Notes: generated by a model not told the origin, from the sequence alone. Positions 7,195 through 14,939 are shown, numbered from the stretch's first letter. The stretch: DNA of 17,511 bases from Planctomycetota bacterium (GCA_029259935.1 JAJDEH010000058.1:1-17511), one strand, 5' to 3'. A program made the numbers and translations.

Positions 7195-8508
7195 ATGCTA
7201 AAAGTCGCCTGCCCCATATTACTTAGCCTGTGGATTTTTCAAATCGCATCCGCCGATTGGCCTCAGTTTCGCGGACCCGGCGGACAAGGGGTCGCCGCGG
7301 ATGCGGTCGTGCCGGTGAGTTGGAGTGAAACGGACCACGTCCGCTGGGTGGCGAACGTGCCGGGCAAGGGATGGTCGTCGCCAGTCGTTCAAGGAGATCA
7401 AATCTGGCTGACCACGGCGATTGAAACCATGCCGACTTCCGAGCAAATCGAACAGCAGTTCAAAGAATCGGGGTTGGACCGAGAAAAGTTTGTCCGCAGG
7501 CAAGTGGCGGGAACAGTTTCATTGAACGTACTCCGCCTCGACCGCAACACCGGCAAGATAATGCGGGAACTGAAGTTCGCCAGCGTTAATTCTCCCGAAG
7601 CGATCCACGTCGGCAACACCTACGCCTCGCCAACGCCGACCATCGAAGGTAGCCGCCTGTACGTTCATTTCGGCATCCATGGCACCGCCTGCATCGATAC
7701 CAAGTCGGGCGACGTGCTGTGGCAGCGGGTGATCCCGGTGTTTTACAGCGTCGGGGTGGGAAGTTCGCCGATTATCCACGAAGACCTGCTGGTGCTTGTG
7801 TGCGACGGCATCGATACTCAGTTCGTCATCGCGCTGGACAAGCATACAGGGAAGACCGTTTGGAAAACCATGCGACCGCCGTTTCGCACTGAGGACGGCC
7901 AGCACAAGAAAGCCTACTCCACGCCACTGGTCGTGCGACATGACGGCCGAGATCAGTTGATCATCCCCGGTGCCCAGTGGGTCATCTCTTATGATCCACT
8001 AACCGGGAAAGAGATTTGGCGAGTCGATCATGGGTCGGGTTTTTCCAACGTACCCCGTCCCGTCCACGGACACGGCATGGTCTACATCTGCACGGGCTAC
8101 GGCCGTCCGGAACTGTGGGCAATTCGAGTTGACGGCATGGGCGACGTGACCGAGTCGCATGTCGTCTGGAAGGAACCTCGGCAGATTCCTAAAAATCCTT
8201 CTCCGCTGCTGGTCGACGATTTACTGTTTGTGATCAGCGACAACGGCATCGCCAGTTGTCTTGACGCCCTCAGCGGCAAGCAGCATTGGATCAAGCGGAT
8301 CGGCGGCAACCACTCGGCGTCGCCGATCTTCGCCGACGGGCGCGTCTATTTCTTTAGCCAAGAGGGTGTGACAACGGCGATCGAGGCTTCGTCTGAGTTC
8401 GAGGAACTGGCGAAGTCCCAAGTCGATGGCCGACTGATGGCCTCGCCGGCGGTACTCAAAACCTCGCTCATCCTTCGATCCGACTCAAAGTTGTATTGCA
8501 TCGAGTGA
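7195..8508 (+). CDS. Secreted PQQ-like beta-propeller repeat protein
   Basis: A 437-residue protein with GAGAG seven bases before its ATG. Residues 1-20 form a Sec signal peptide cut after ASA, and the mature end starts DWPQFRGP, a hallmark of a large planctomycete family. The body shows repeated propeller-blade signatures: LDRNTGKIMRELKF, IDTKSGDVLWQRV, LDKHTGKTVWKTM, YDPLTGKEIWRVD, LDALSGKQHWIKR. These are the W-docking motifs of PQQ-type (YVTN-like) propellers. Whether PQQ is bound is doubtful, as many family members are structural or binding proteins. It sits about 200 bases after the isomerase-like gene on the same strand and ends 6 bases from the convergent MocR gene. Confidence 0.9.
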   Translation: MLKVACPILLSLWIFQIASADWPQFRGPGGQGVAADAVVPVSWSETDHVRWVANVPGKGWSSPVVQGDQIWLTTAIETMPTSEQIEQQFKESGLDREKFVRRQVAGTVSLNVLRLDRNTGKIMRELKFASVNSPEAIHVGNTYASPTPTIEGSRLYVHFGIHGTACIDTKSGDVLWQRVIPVFYSVGVGSSPIIHEDLLVLVCDGIDTQFVIALDKHTGKTVWKTMRPPFRTEDGQHKKAYSTPLVVRHDGRDQLIIPGAQWVISYDPLTGKEIWRVDHGSGFSNVPRPVHGHGMVYICTGYGRPELWAIRVDGMGDVTESHVVWKEPRQIPKNPSPLLVDDLLFVISDNGIASCLDALSGKQHWIKRIGGNHSASPIFADGRVYFFSQEGVTTAIEASSEFEELAKSQVDGRLMASPAVLKTSLILRSDSKLYCIE

Positions 8509-8514
8509 CGCCGT

Positions 8515-9969
8515 TTAGACGCTCGCCTTCTTGGCAAGTTTTCCAATCAGCTCAATGGCTTTCTCAACGCGCGCACACCAGGTGATCGCGGCATTGAGTC
8601 GCACGTAGTTGCGATAGTGACGACCGGCGGAAAACATCGTACCGGGTGAGATGGTGATGTTCTTCACTGCCAACTGATCGTGCAACAATTCCGTATCGAC
8701 CGACTCCGGCAGTTCAACCCATAGCAGGTGCCCGCCTTTGGGGTTCGTGGCACGAGTGCCGTCGGGAAAGTATCGTCGCACCGCATCGGAAAGCAGCTTG
8801 AGTTGATCACAGTAAGTTCTTCGCTGTCGGCGCAGGTGGCCGTCAAATCCTCCCGATTCCAGATACGAGGCGATAGCCATCTGGGGCGGATTAGGCGAAC
8901 CAAATGACGCCACGCACTTAAGTTCGCGCACTTTTTCATGCCAGCGACCGGCAGCGATCCAACCCACCCGATAACCGGGCGCAATGGTCTTGCTAAAGCT
9001 GCTGCACAGCATGGTGCTGTCCGCATCATCAAATGCCTTGATGCAGCGCGGCCTGGGGGATTCAAAGGCCAGATCGCCATACGCATCATCCTCAATTACT
9101 GGGATTTTTGCCCGTTTCATCAAGTCCGCGATGCGACGCTTCTTTTCATCGGGCATGATACTGCCTAGCGGATTGTGCACGTTCGGGTTGACAAGCAAAG
9201 CCTTGACTTTGACTTTTTTCGACTGGATGAGCTTTTCCAAGTGGTCCGTCGAGATGCCGTCTCTGGGGTCGGTGCTGACTTCAACCACATTCAGATGCAA
9301 AACCTTGAGCAGACTGAGAAAACCGTAGTAACACGGTGATTCGACGGCCACCGCGTCACCGGGTTGGGTGGCGGCTCGCAAGGCGAGCAAAAGAGCTTCG
9401 GTCGCCCCGTTCGTTATGACGACATCCTGCGGACCAAAACTACACCCGCAGTCCATCGCACGCCGAGCGATCCGTTCACGAAGCTTCTTCAAGCCGGGGC
9501 CCAACTCATAACGACTGGCCAACTCTGGGTCCTTACGAACAGCTTTCGAAAGATGGTTGGTAATTGCCTCGGTGGGTAGAAACTCAGGCGAAATGATCGC
9601 CGTTCCCAGCGGGATGGCTCCTCCTCGATTGGCGGATTCCGTGGAAAGCATCAGGACGTCTTCGGTTCGGGAGTGGCTGGCCTTGAGCGGCAGTGCGAGC
9701 ATTTCCGGCACCAAAGGAGCGACCGCGTCGGCGATTCGACGGGCGTGTTTCGGCCGCACGAAGTATCCCGACTGCGGCCGAGCTTCGACTAAACCACGAT
9801 CTTCGAGAAGCCGGTAAGCATGCAGCACCGTGGAAATTGCCACCGACATTTGCTCGCTCATGCGGCGTACCGACGGAATTCGATCGCCGGGTCTTAGTGA
9901 ACCCTTCTTGATCATCTGTGTCACTCGATTTGCCACTTGGTCGTAGAGGCGATCCTGTCGTTGACTCAT
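8515..9969 (-). CDS. MocR-type regulator (GntR wHTH fused to PLP aminotransferase fold)
   Basis: A 484-residue protein from the ATG at 9969, which has GAGAG upstream; an ORF start at 10029 is less likely. Residues about 5-75 are a GntR-like winged helix (LYDQVANRVTQMIKKG, PGDRIPSVRRMSEQM, AYRLLEDRGLVEARPQSGYFV). The rest is a fold-I aminotransferase domain with TNGATEALLLAL, NPNVHNPLG, IEDDAYGDL and the PLP-lysine motif SSFSKTIAPGYRVGW (Lys327). MocR regulators use PLP and an amino compound as effector, and usually control a divergent gene and themselves. Here the divergent neighbour is the amidotransferase-like gene. GabR, PdxR, TauR or a new specificity cannot be told apart. Confidence 0.92.
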   Translation of the reverse strand: MSQRQDRLYDQVANRVTQMIKKGSLRPGDRIPSVRRMSEQMSVAISTVLHAYRLLEDRGLVEARPQSGYFVRPKHARRIADAVAPLVPEMLALPLKASHSRTEDVLMLSTESANRGGAIPLGTAIISPEFLPTEAITNHLSKAVRKDPELASRYELGPGLKKLRERIARRAMDCGCSFGPQDVVITNGATEALLLALRAATQPGDAVAVESPCYYGFLSLLKVLHLNVVEVSTDPRDGISTDHLEKLIQSKKVKVKALLVNPNVHNPLGSIMPDEKKRRIADLMKRAKIPVIEDDAYGDLAFESPRPRCIKAFDDADSTMLCSSFSKTIAPGYRVGWIAAGRWHEKVRELKCVASFGSPNPPQMAIASYLESGGFDGHLRRQRRTYCDQLKLLSDAVRRYFPDGTRATNPKGGHLLWVELPESVDTELLHDQLAVKNITISPGTMFSAGRHYRNYVRLNAAITWCARVEKAIELIGKLAKKASV

Positions 9970-10031
9970 GGCGTCTCTCATCGGTGGGATTCTTGTCAGC
10001 AAAGGCGAACCAACAGCTAATGAATACATCG

Positions 10032-10077
10032 GTAATAAATAACAATTGTACCCATTTCAATAGGCACTAATTGTATC
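10032..10077 (-). promoter_or_regulatory. Candidate mocR promoter and divergent operator repeats
   Basis: On the minus strand TTGAAA (10055-10060) and TATTAC (10032-10037) are 17 bases apart, a good sigma-70-like promoter for the MocR gene. Two plus-strand direct repeats, AATTGTACC (10044-10052) and AATTGTATC (10069-10077), 25 bases apart, flank or overlap it. MocR proteins typically bind paired direct repeats between divergent genes. Confidence 0.5.
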
Positions 10078-10194
10078 TGTTTTTACGGACGGCTGCTGGG
10101 TACGATGTCGAACTTGAGGCTTGCACCACGCGGTTTGCACAACGCGGACGTGCCGCCGCCCCTTAATGAACAACCAACGGCAAGGCTTTAAAAC

Positions 10195-10902
10195 ATGACC
10201 AGGATTGGGATCATTGGCGAGTTCGACGGAGCCTTCGAGACGCACGTAGCGACGAACGCCGCGATCGAGCATTCACGCGCGGGATTGCAGGCGGACGTTG
10301 CTTATGAGTGGGTTTCGACCGGGCGGTTGGATGAAGCGTTGTTCGAGCGATGCAGCGGAGTTTGGGTAGCGCCCGGCAGCCCTTACAAAGACATGCAAAA
10401 GACCTTGCGGACGATTCAGTTCGCTCGCGAACGACGTGTCCCTACCTTGGGCACCTGCGGTGGATTCCAGCATATGATGATCGAGTATGCCAGAAACGTC
10501 CTCGGTATCACCGACGCCCAGCACGCCGAATATGATCCGTATGGGTCCTGCTTATTCATATCGGAACTTGCGTGTTCGCTGGCCGGCAGAGAAATGGACC
10601 TGCGTCTTGTCGCGGGCTCAAAGGTCGCCGAAATCTACGGAGCGACTAAGGTCACCGAGCAGTATTACTGCAATTTTGCGGTCAACCCGGAGTATGTCGA
10701 CCAGATCAGAAGTGGTCCGCTGCAAGTCTGCGGTTCTGACAGCGAAGGGGAAGTCCGCGTTATTGAGCACCCGGATCATCCCTTCTACGTGGGGACACTC
10801 TTTGTTCCTCAAGCTTTGTCGACGGCTGACCGCCCGCATCCCTTGATTCGTGCTTTCGTTTCCGCGGCCATCGATTACGACCGACACCGCGCTGCTGACT
10901 AG
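10195..10902 (+). CDS. Stand-alone CTP-synthase-type glutamine amidotransferase-like protein
   Basis: A 235-residue protein with AAGG 9 bases before its ATG. It resembles only the C-terminal class I amidotransferase part of CTP synthase, with no ATP/UTP domain. It matches, from memory, the group called CTP synthase C-terminal region-related (seleno)protein. Visible: N-terminal RIGIIGEFDGAFETH, oxyanion region WVAPGSPYKDM, nucleophile elbow GTCGGFQH (Cys88, codon TGC, not Sec), and HPFYVGTLFVPQ (196-207). In CTP synthase the last block contains His-Pro-Glu, the other triad members; here it is Val-Pro-Gln, so ordinary glutaminase activity is doubtful. It is first in a plus-strand run divergent from the MocR gene. 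Confidence 0.85.
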   Translation: MTRIGIIGEFDGAFETHVATNAAIEHSRAGLQADVAYEWVSTGRLDEALFERCSGVWVAPGSPYKDMQKTLRTIQFARERRVPTLGTCGGFQHMMIEYARNVLGITDAQHAEYDPYGSCLFISELACSLAGREMDLRLVAGSKVAEIYGATKVTEQYYCNFAVNPEYVDQIRSGPLQVCGSDSEGEVRVIEHPDHPFYVGTLFVPQALSTADRPHPLIRAFVSAAIDYDRHRAAD

Positions 10903-10947
10903 GTTCGAGTTTCTCAAAGTAATTCAACCGGGGAGTAACAACCGGCC

Positions 10948-11844
10948 ATGAATCTGAACTACTTCCTTCTGGACGTCTTCACGAGCCACCAATTCGGAGG
11001 CAACCCGCTTGCGGTGTTCCCCGATGCGGATCACATCACCACCCGGCAGATGCAGTCGATTGCGGGTGAGCTGAATCTCTCGGAAACCACTTTTATTCAG
11101 CGAGCAACTTCCGACGGAAGCGATTGCACGGTCCGAATCTTTACGCCTAAACACGAAGTTCCCATGGCGGGACATCCGACCATCGGAACGGCGGCGGTGA
11201 TTCTGAAAAACAAACTGATAAATCCGTGTCATGGGAATCATCTCGTCTTTGATGAAGGCGTGGGCCCGGTTCAAGTTGACTTTACGATTACCGGTGGACT
11301 ACCTGGTGGCCTCGTCATGCACCAGCCGATGCCAGAGTTCTCGGAAACGCTCGACAAGTCCGTTGTCGCGGAAATCCTGTCGCTTGCATCCACCGATATC
11401 GAAGAGAGCTGCCCGGTCCAATTGGTTTCCTGCGGCCTACCGGTCGTGATCGTCCCGCTGAAATCGCTTGATGCCGCTCGACGCGCGACCATTCGGCTTG
11501 ACCTCTTGCAGACCAAACTAGCAGATATCGACTGTCGCGAGTTCTTCGTTTTCACGCGCGAAGCGGAGAGCCCGGAGGCAGACGTGCATTGCCGCTTTTT
11601 TGCTCCACGACTTGGTGTCGTCGAAGATCCAGCAACGGGTGGAGCGCACGGACCGCTAGGCAGTTATCTCGTGAAGTACGGAATGAGCGACGGCAAACAG
11701 ATTACCAGCGAACAAGGAATGGAGATGGGTCGCCCGAGTACGATCCAAGTGCGAATCGAATCTCACGACGATCAGATCACCGACGTGCTCGTGGGCGGTG
11801 AGTGTGTTGAAGTTGGAGAGGGGAAAATTCGGCTCGACTGTTAG
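10948..11844 (+). CDS. PhzF-family isomerase
   Basis: A 298-residue protein, the usual length, with GGGGAG 12 bases before its ATG. The fold is the two-lobed diaminopimelate-epimerase-like one. Family landmarks are FLLDVFTSHQFGGNPLAVF at the start, NLSETTF with the catalytic-type Glu46, PMAGHPTIGTA (His76) and VEDPATGGAHGPLG (Asp227). In PhzF the equivalent Glu starts isomerisation of a dihydro-hydroxyanthranilate. Most homologues lie outside phenazine clusters and their substrates are unknown; no other phenazine gene is here. It lies 45 bases after the amidotransferase-like gene, so cotranscription is likely. Confidence 0.92.
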   Translation: MNLNYFLLDVFTSHQFGGNPLAVFPDADHITTRQMQSIAGELNLSETTFIQRATSDGSDCTVRIFTPKHEVPMAGHPTIGTAAVILKNKLINPCHGNHLVFDEGVGPVQVDFTITGGLPGGLVMHQPMPEFSETLDKSVVAEILSLASTDIEESCPVQLVSCGLPVVIVPLKSLDAARRATIRLDLLQTKLADIDCREFFVFTREAESPEADVHCRFFAPRLGVVEDPATGGAHGPLGSYLVKYGMSDGKQITSEQGMEMGRPSTIQVRIESHDDQITDVLVGGECVEVGEGKIRLDC

Positions 11845-11950
11845 AAACCGCAAGAATCTCTACATTGCGTTTGACGAACAGAACTACGAGTTTCCCGTGA
11901 CTGATAGCGCCGAAGTTCACATGAAGGATAGAAACGAGTCAGACGGATGA
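11804..11950 (+). CDS. Possible small ORF or remnant between phzF-like and NIPSNAP genes
   Basis: A frame of 48 codons runs from a GTG at 11804 (or TTG at 11807 or 11813) and overlaps the end of the PhzF-family gene. It fills the whole 102-base gap and stops with a TGA that overlaps the NIPSNAP start as ATGA. The text past the PhzF-family stop (NLYIAFDEQNYEFPV) looks protein-like but is not recognised. A chance open frame this short is not unlikely. Confidence 0.2.
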   Translation: MLKLERGKFGSTVRNRKNLYIAFDEQNYEFPVTDSAEVHMKDRNESDG

Positions 11951-12258
11951 TCACCTGTTACTTGCGTTATACCATCGACATGCACAAAGTTGCTGAATTT
12001 GAGGAGTATGCGCGACGCTGGATTCCGCTCGTGGAGCGTTTCGGCGGAGCGCATCATGGCTATTTCCTTCCGCACGAATCCAGCAGCGACCTCGCGGTAG
12101 CCCTATTCAGCTTTCCATCGTTGGCAAAGTATGAACAATACCGCACGGACTCGCTGAAGGATCCGGAGTGCCGAGCTGCGTACGAGTTCGCGAACGAAAC
12201 TAAGTGCATCATCCGTTACGAGCGCCACTTTTTGCGACCCGTCGAAAGAACGCAATGA
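11947..12258 (+). CDS. NIPSNAP family protein
   Basis: A 103-residue dimeric alpha/beta barrel-type protein. It shows the NIPSNAP pattern: an N-terminal strand MITCYLRYTIDMHKVAEFEEYARRW with the 'length of a conversation' Tyr and Glu, a central VERFGGAHHGYFLPHE, and FSFPSLAKYEQYRTDSLKDPE. Function in bacteria is poorly defined; related ferredoxin-like dimeric proteins bind small ligands or act as monooxygenases or isomerases. The Shine-Dalgarno is weak (AAGGATAG is far upstream), and translation may be coupled to an upstream frame ending in ATGA. It is third in the run and a 20-codon frame overlaps its stop. Confidence 0.85.
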   Translation: MITCYLRYTIDMHKVAEFEEYARRWIPLVERFGGAHHGYFLPHESSSDLAVALFSFPSLAKYEQYRTDSLKDPECRAAYEFANETKCIIRYERHFLRPVERTQ

Positions 12259-12317
12259 GCGAACCTGTCCGCGTCGCGTCGACCCGGGCGGAAGATGAAA
12301 TACGACAGGAAGTGTGA
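12255..12317 (+). CDS. Possible 20-residue leader or linker ORF
   Basis: An ATG at 12255 overlaps the NIPSNAP stop as ATGA and runs 20 codons to a TGA at 12315-12317, 6 bases before the acetyltransferase ATG. The peptide is charged (MSEPVRV start, DEIRQEV end). It may couple translation of the two genes or be chance. Confidence 0.2.
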   Translation: MSEPVRVASTRAEDEIRQEV

Positions 12318-12323
12318 GCCGTC

Positions 12324-13079
12324 ATGAAGAACCACAATAATCAAAACAGCCTTGGCCAACCGATCGGCTTTCCGATGACGAATTGGACCGGTCGTCCTTG
12401 CCCGCCTCGTGCACCCATGCTGGGACACTATTGCCGACTGGAGCCTCTCGAACCGGCCATCCATGCCGAACAGCTTTACCGAGCCTTTGCCAAAGACACG
12501 GACGGACGGAACTGGACGTATCTTTCGTACGGACCCTTCAACACGTGCGACGAGTTCATGGCTTGGGTCGGCACGGATTGTGTCCATGACGATCCGCTAT
12601 TCCACACAATCATCGATCCAGCCACCGACAACCCCGTCGGCGTCGCCAGCTATCTCCGAATTGAACCGAGTTCTGGCGTCATCGAGATCGGTCACATCCA
12701 CTACTCTCCCAGCCTTCAGCGGACGCCGGCGGCCACGGAAGCAATGTTCCTCATGATGACGCGCGTCTTCGACGAACTGGGTTATCGTCGTTACGAATGG
12801 AAGTGCGATGCGCTGAACGAGCCCTCGCGGCGGGCCGCTTTGCGCTTGGGTTTTTCGTACGAAGGAGTCTTTCGTCAGGCGACAATTTACAAGGGACGCA
12901 ATCGAGATACCGCCTGGTTCTCGATCATCGACGACGAGTGGCCGCAACTCAAGCAAGCGTTTCAAGAATGGTTGAACCCAAAGAACCATGACGCTCAAGG
13001 ACAACAGCGGCAAAGCCTGTCCACACTAATCGACAAGCGGCGTACTCATCTTACTGGCGGACGGGATCGGAAGACCTAA
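12324..13079 (+). CDS. GNAT acetyltransferase, RimJ/RimL type
   Basis: A 251-residue protein. The GNAT core covers about residues 35-210: RLEPLEP at the first strand, LFHTIIDPATDNPVGVASYLRI (motif A region strands), IEIGHIHYSPSLQRTPAATEAM (acetyl-CoA pyrophosphate loop Q-R-x-x-A), WKCDALNEPSRRAALRLGFSYEGVFRQ (motif B). This is the COG1670 layout, which acetylates N-termini, amino groups of small molecules or antibiotics. A 40-residue polar C-terminal tail is unusual. It is the last gene of the plus-strand run; its context with PhzF and NIPSNAP genes hints at a small-molecule substrate. Confidence 0.9.
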   Translation: MKNHNNQNSLGQPIGFPMTNWTGRPCPPRAPMLGHYCRLEPLEPAIHAEQLYRAFAKDTDGRNWTYLSYGPFNTCDEFMAWVGTDCVHDDPLFHTIIDPATDNPVGVASYLRIEPSSGVIEIGHIHYSPSLQRTPAATEAMFLMMTRVFDELGYRRYEWKCDALNEPSRRAALRLGFSYEGVFRQATIYKGRNRDTAWFSIIDDEWPQLKQAFQEWLNPKNHDAQGQQRQSLSTLIDKRRTHLTGGRDRKT

Positions 13080-13150
13080 TGAGGTTTTCCAGGCTGGACA
13101 TGTAGTCGCCAGATACACATCCGCCGGTCGAACACGGTGTCCACACCAAC

Positions 13151-13285
13151 ATGCGGGTTCATTCAATGCAGCGCAAGCAGCAGTTTTCGCTCGCGACGAT
13201 TCTCGGCGTGACGCTTGTTTACGCGCTGGCCCTTGCCGCCATCGAGCCCAAGGCCAACGACAGAACCGGCGAGGCTTGCCGCTAG
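13151..13285 (+). CDS. Small FSL-type single-pass membrane protein
   Basis: A 44-residue ORF below the usual size cut-off. It starts MRVHSMQRKQQFSL and contains one hydrophobic segment (about residues 14-30, ATILGVTLVYALALAA), then a charged tail ending in EACR. The basic-QFSL-hydrophobic pattern is common at the N-termini of small planctomycete membrane proteins. ATG at 13166 is an alternative start; neither has a strong Shine-Dalgarno. Its TAG overlaps the rplI stop on the other strand in CTAG. Confidence 0.45.
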   Translation: MRVHSMQRKQQFSLATILGVTLVYALALAAIEPKANDRTGEACR

Positions 13286-13836
13286 TCGTCTTTGGTGACG
13301 GTGGCGTCTTCGCTGGCGGTGGGGACGACCCAAACTTTCAAATCGGCCTCGACATCCTGATGCAGGTGGACTTTGACCGTGTAGAGGCCCAGTTCCTTCA
13401 GCACGCCTTCCATGCGGATTTGGTCGACCAAGATATTGAAGTTGGCCTGTTTGAGGGCGGCGACGATTTCCGGCGCGCCCACGCTGCCGTAAAGATGGCC
13501 TTCGTCGTTGGCGTTCGCTTCGATCGTCACGCTTTGCTTGGCGATCAGGTCGGATAGCGACTTCAGATCCTTCAGGCGTTCCTGCTCGAGTTCCAGCAGT
13601 TTGGCTTTGTGCTTGTCGACCATGCGCTTGTGATGGTCGGTGGCAAGCGTGGCAAGGCCTTGCGGAAGCAGGTAGTTGGTGGCGAAACCGGGTTTCACTT
13701 CAACGACGTCTCCCTGCGTGCCCAGGTGATCGACGGATTGAATGAGTAGCAACTCGACGCCGCCATTGGGTCCTTTGGGAAGTCGCTTGTAGCGGACATC
13801 GCGTTGTCGTCTTTTTTCTCTTGTATTGGGCATCAT
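13282..13836 (-). CDS. rplI: 50S ribosomal protein L9
   Basis: A 184-residue protein. The L9 N-terminal domain is clear (VELLLIQSVDHLGTQGDVVEVK, then NYLLPQGLATLAT), followed by the long charged connecting helix (about 70-100) and the C-terminal domain (LYGSVGAPEIVAAL). It has about 27 extra basic residues before the usual start, which seems typical of planctomycetes. The two consecutive ATGs (13836, 13833) leave the start ambiguous: the AGG upstream is better spaced for the second. L9 binds 23S rRNA near the L1 stalk base. It is the last gene of the rplY-pth-rpsF-ssb-rplI run. Confidence 0.96.
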   Translation of the reverse strand: MMPNTREKRRQRDVRYKRLPKGPNGGVELLLIQSVDHLGTQGDVVEVKPGFATNYLLPQGLATLATDHHKRMVDKHKAKLLELEQERLKDLKSLSDLIAKQSVTIEANANDEGHLYGSVGAPEIVAALKQANFNILVDQIRMEGVLKELGLYTVKVHLHQDVEADLKVWVVPTASEDATVTKDD

Positions 13837-13905
13837 TCAACCTGATGGGCTCTATTTGTTCTGTTGTCTAATTCGCTAACTAGTTTTGCCGTGGAAGCAC
13901 ACGGA

Positions 13906-14379
13906 TCAAAATGGCAAATCGTCTCCGCCTGCTTCCGATTCGGAAGGCGGCGGGCCGGTATCCGCGGTGGCCGGCGCGCTATACTCCGATTCGTTGAACC
14001 CTTGTCCTTGTGGACGTCCTCCGCCGCCACCTCCACCCCCGCCGCCGTCTCGGCTGCCGAGCATGACCATGCGTTCACCAACGACTCGCAGCTTGGATCG
14101 GTTTTGTCCGTCTTCCGACTTCCACTTGTCAAGTTTCAAGCGACCTTCAATCAACACCGGGCGGCCTTTGCTCAAATACTCGCTGGCCACTTCGGCGGTG
14201 CGGCCCCAAAGAGTGACATCGACGAAGGTCGTCTCCTCGATCCACTCGCCCGACTGCGACTTGCGACGGTCGTTGACGGCGAGTCCGATTTCGGTGACGG
14301 CGGTTCCGCCCTGGGTGTACTTCAGTTCGATATCTCGAACCACGTTTCCCACCAGGACAACTCGATTAAAACTCGCCAT
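13906..14379 (-). CDS. ssb: Single-stranded DNA-binding protein
   Basis: A 157-residue protein with AGGA 8 bases before its ATG. The OB fold covers residues 1-110 ([50 protein letters not shown]). A Gly-run linker follows (ten or so consecutive Gly) and the C-terminus is the acidic tip DDLPF that recruits DNA repair and replication partners. It coats single-stranded DNA as a tetramer. It lies in the ribosomal operon between rpsF and rplI, as in many bacteria, but with no rpsR after it. Confidence 0.97.
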   Translation of the reverse strand: MASFNRVVLVGNVVRDIELKYTQGGTAVTEIGLAVNDRRKSQSGEWIEETTFVDVTLWGRTAEVASEYLSKGRPVLIEGRLKLDKWKSEDGQNRSKLRVVGERMVMLGSRDGGGGGGGGGGRPQGQGFNESEYSAPATADTGPPPSESEAGGDDLPF

Positions 14380-14397
14380 GACTGCAATCCTGTTTTC

Positions 14398-14441
14398 GCA
14401 GCGCCTTCAGGCTCAAATTTTAACTTGATGCGAAGCGCTGC
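14398..14441 (-). promoter_or_regulatory. Inverted repeat in the rpsF-ssb gap
   Basis: Perfect 7-base arms, GCAGCGC (14398-14404) and GCGCTGC (14435-14441), enclose 30 bases in the 71-base gap. It could fold in the mRNA and adjust ssb expression relative to rpsF. No U-tract was seen, so a terminator is unlikely. Confidence 0.25.
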
Positions 14442-14450
14442 CGATTTGCC

Positions 14451-14888
14451 TTAAGCTTCGGCGGCTTCGGCGACCGCCTCGGTTTTCTCTTCGGTTTTCG
14501 CTTCGGTGGTATCTGATTTTTTCTCGGCCTCGGGTTCGGCCGGTGCTTCCGGCTGCGCCTCGCCGCGGGCATGTGCGACCAAGGCGTCGACCAATCTTGG
14601 ATCGATCTTGATGACCATATGCCGCAGGATGGCGTTGTTCAATTTGCAGAGGCGGTTGAATTCCACAATCCGCTCGCTATCGGCCTCAAAGTACGTCAGC
14701 CAATAGGTGCCTTTGCGATTACCTTCGACTGGATAGGCCAGTTTCTGCTCCACCCACAATCGATCCGCGCGAATGGTTCCGTCGATCTTGGATACCACTT
14801 CCGCGACCGCGCCGCTCACGCCAGCGGCGTCGCGCGCATACTTATTCGAGTCAAAAATGAACAGTGCTTCATAAACGTTCAGTGCCAA
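14451..14888 (-). CDS. rpsF: 30S ribosomal protein S6
   Basis: A 145-residue protein starting with TTG at 14888, supported by GGAGG 6 bases upstream and the family-typical start ALNVYEALFIFD. The S6 fold covers residues 1-95 (VEQKLAYPVEGNRKGTYWLTYF, LCKLNNAILRHMVIKIDPRLV). The last 45 residues are a low-complexity acidic tail rich in Glu, Ala and Lys, as seen in other planctomycete S6 proteins. S6 binds 16S rRNA with S18 in the platform. A GGAC-CGCC-GTCC hairpin (14911-14922) lies in the leader. Confidence 0.95.
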   Translation of the reverse strand: MALNVYEALFIFDSNKYARDAAGVSGAVAEVVSKIDGTIRADRLWVEQKLAYPVEGNRKGTYWLTYFEADSERIVEFNRLCKLNNAILRHMVIKIDPRLVDALVAHARGEAQPEAPAEPEAEKKSDTTEAKTEEKTEAVAEAAEA

Positions 14889-14939
14889 AGCAATCCTCCC
14901 GATTTCCGCTGGACGGCGGTCCGGCTAGCGTTAGTGTGT

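Noticed and set aside
10456..10461. Selenocysteine in the amidotransferase-like protein
   Set aside because: The nucleophile codon is TGC, a normal Cys codon.
10948..11844. Phenazine biosynthesis locus
   Set aside because: Only a PhzF-family member is present; no PhzA/B, C, D, E or G-like gene is nearby.
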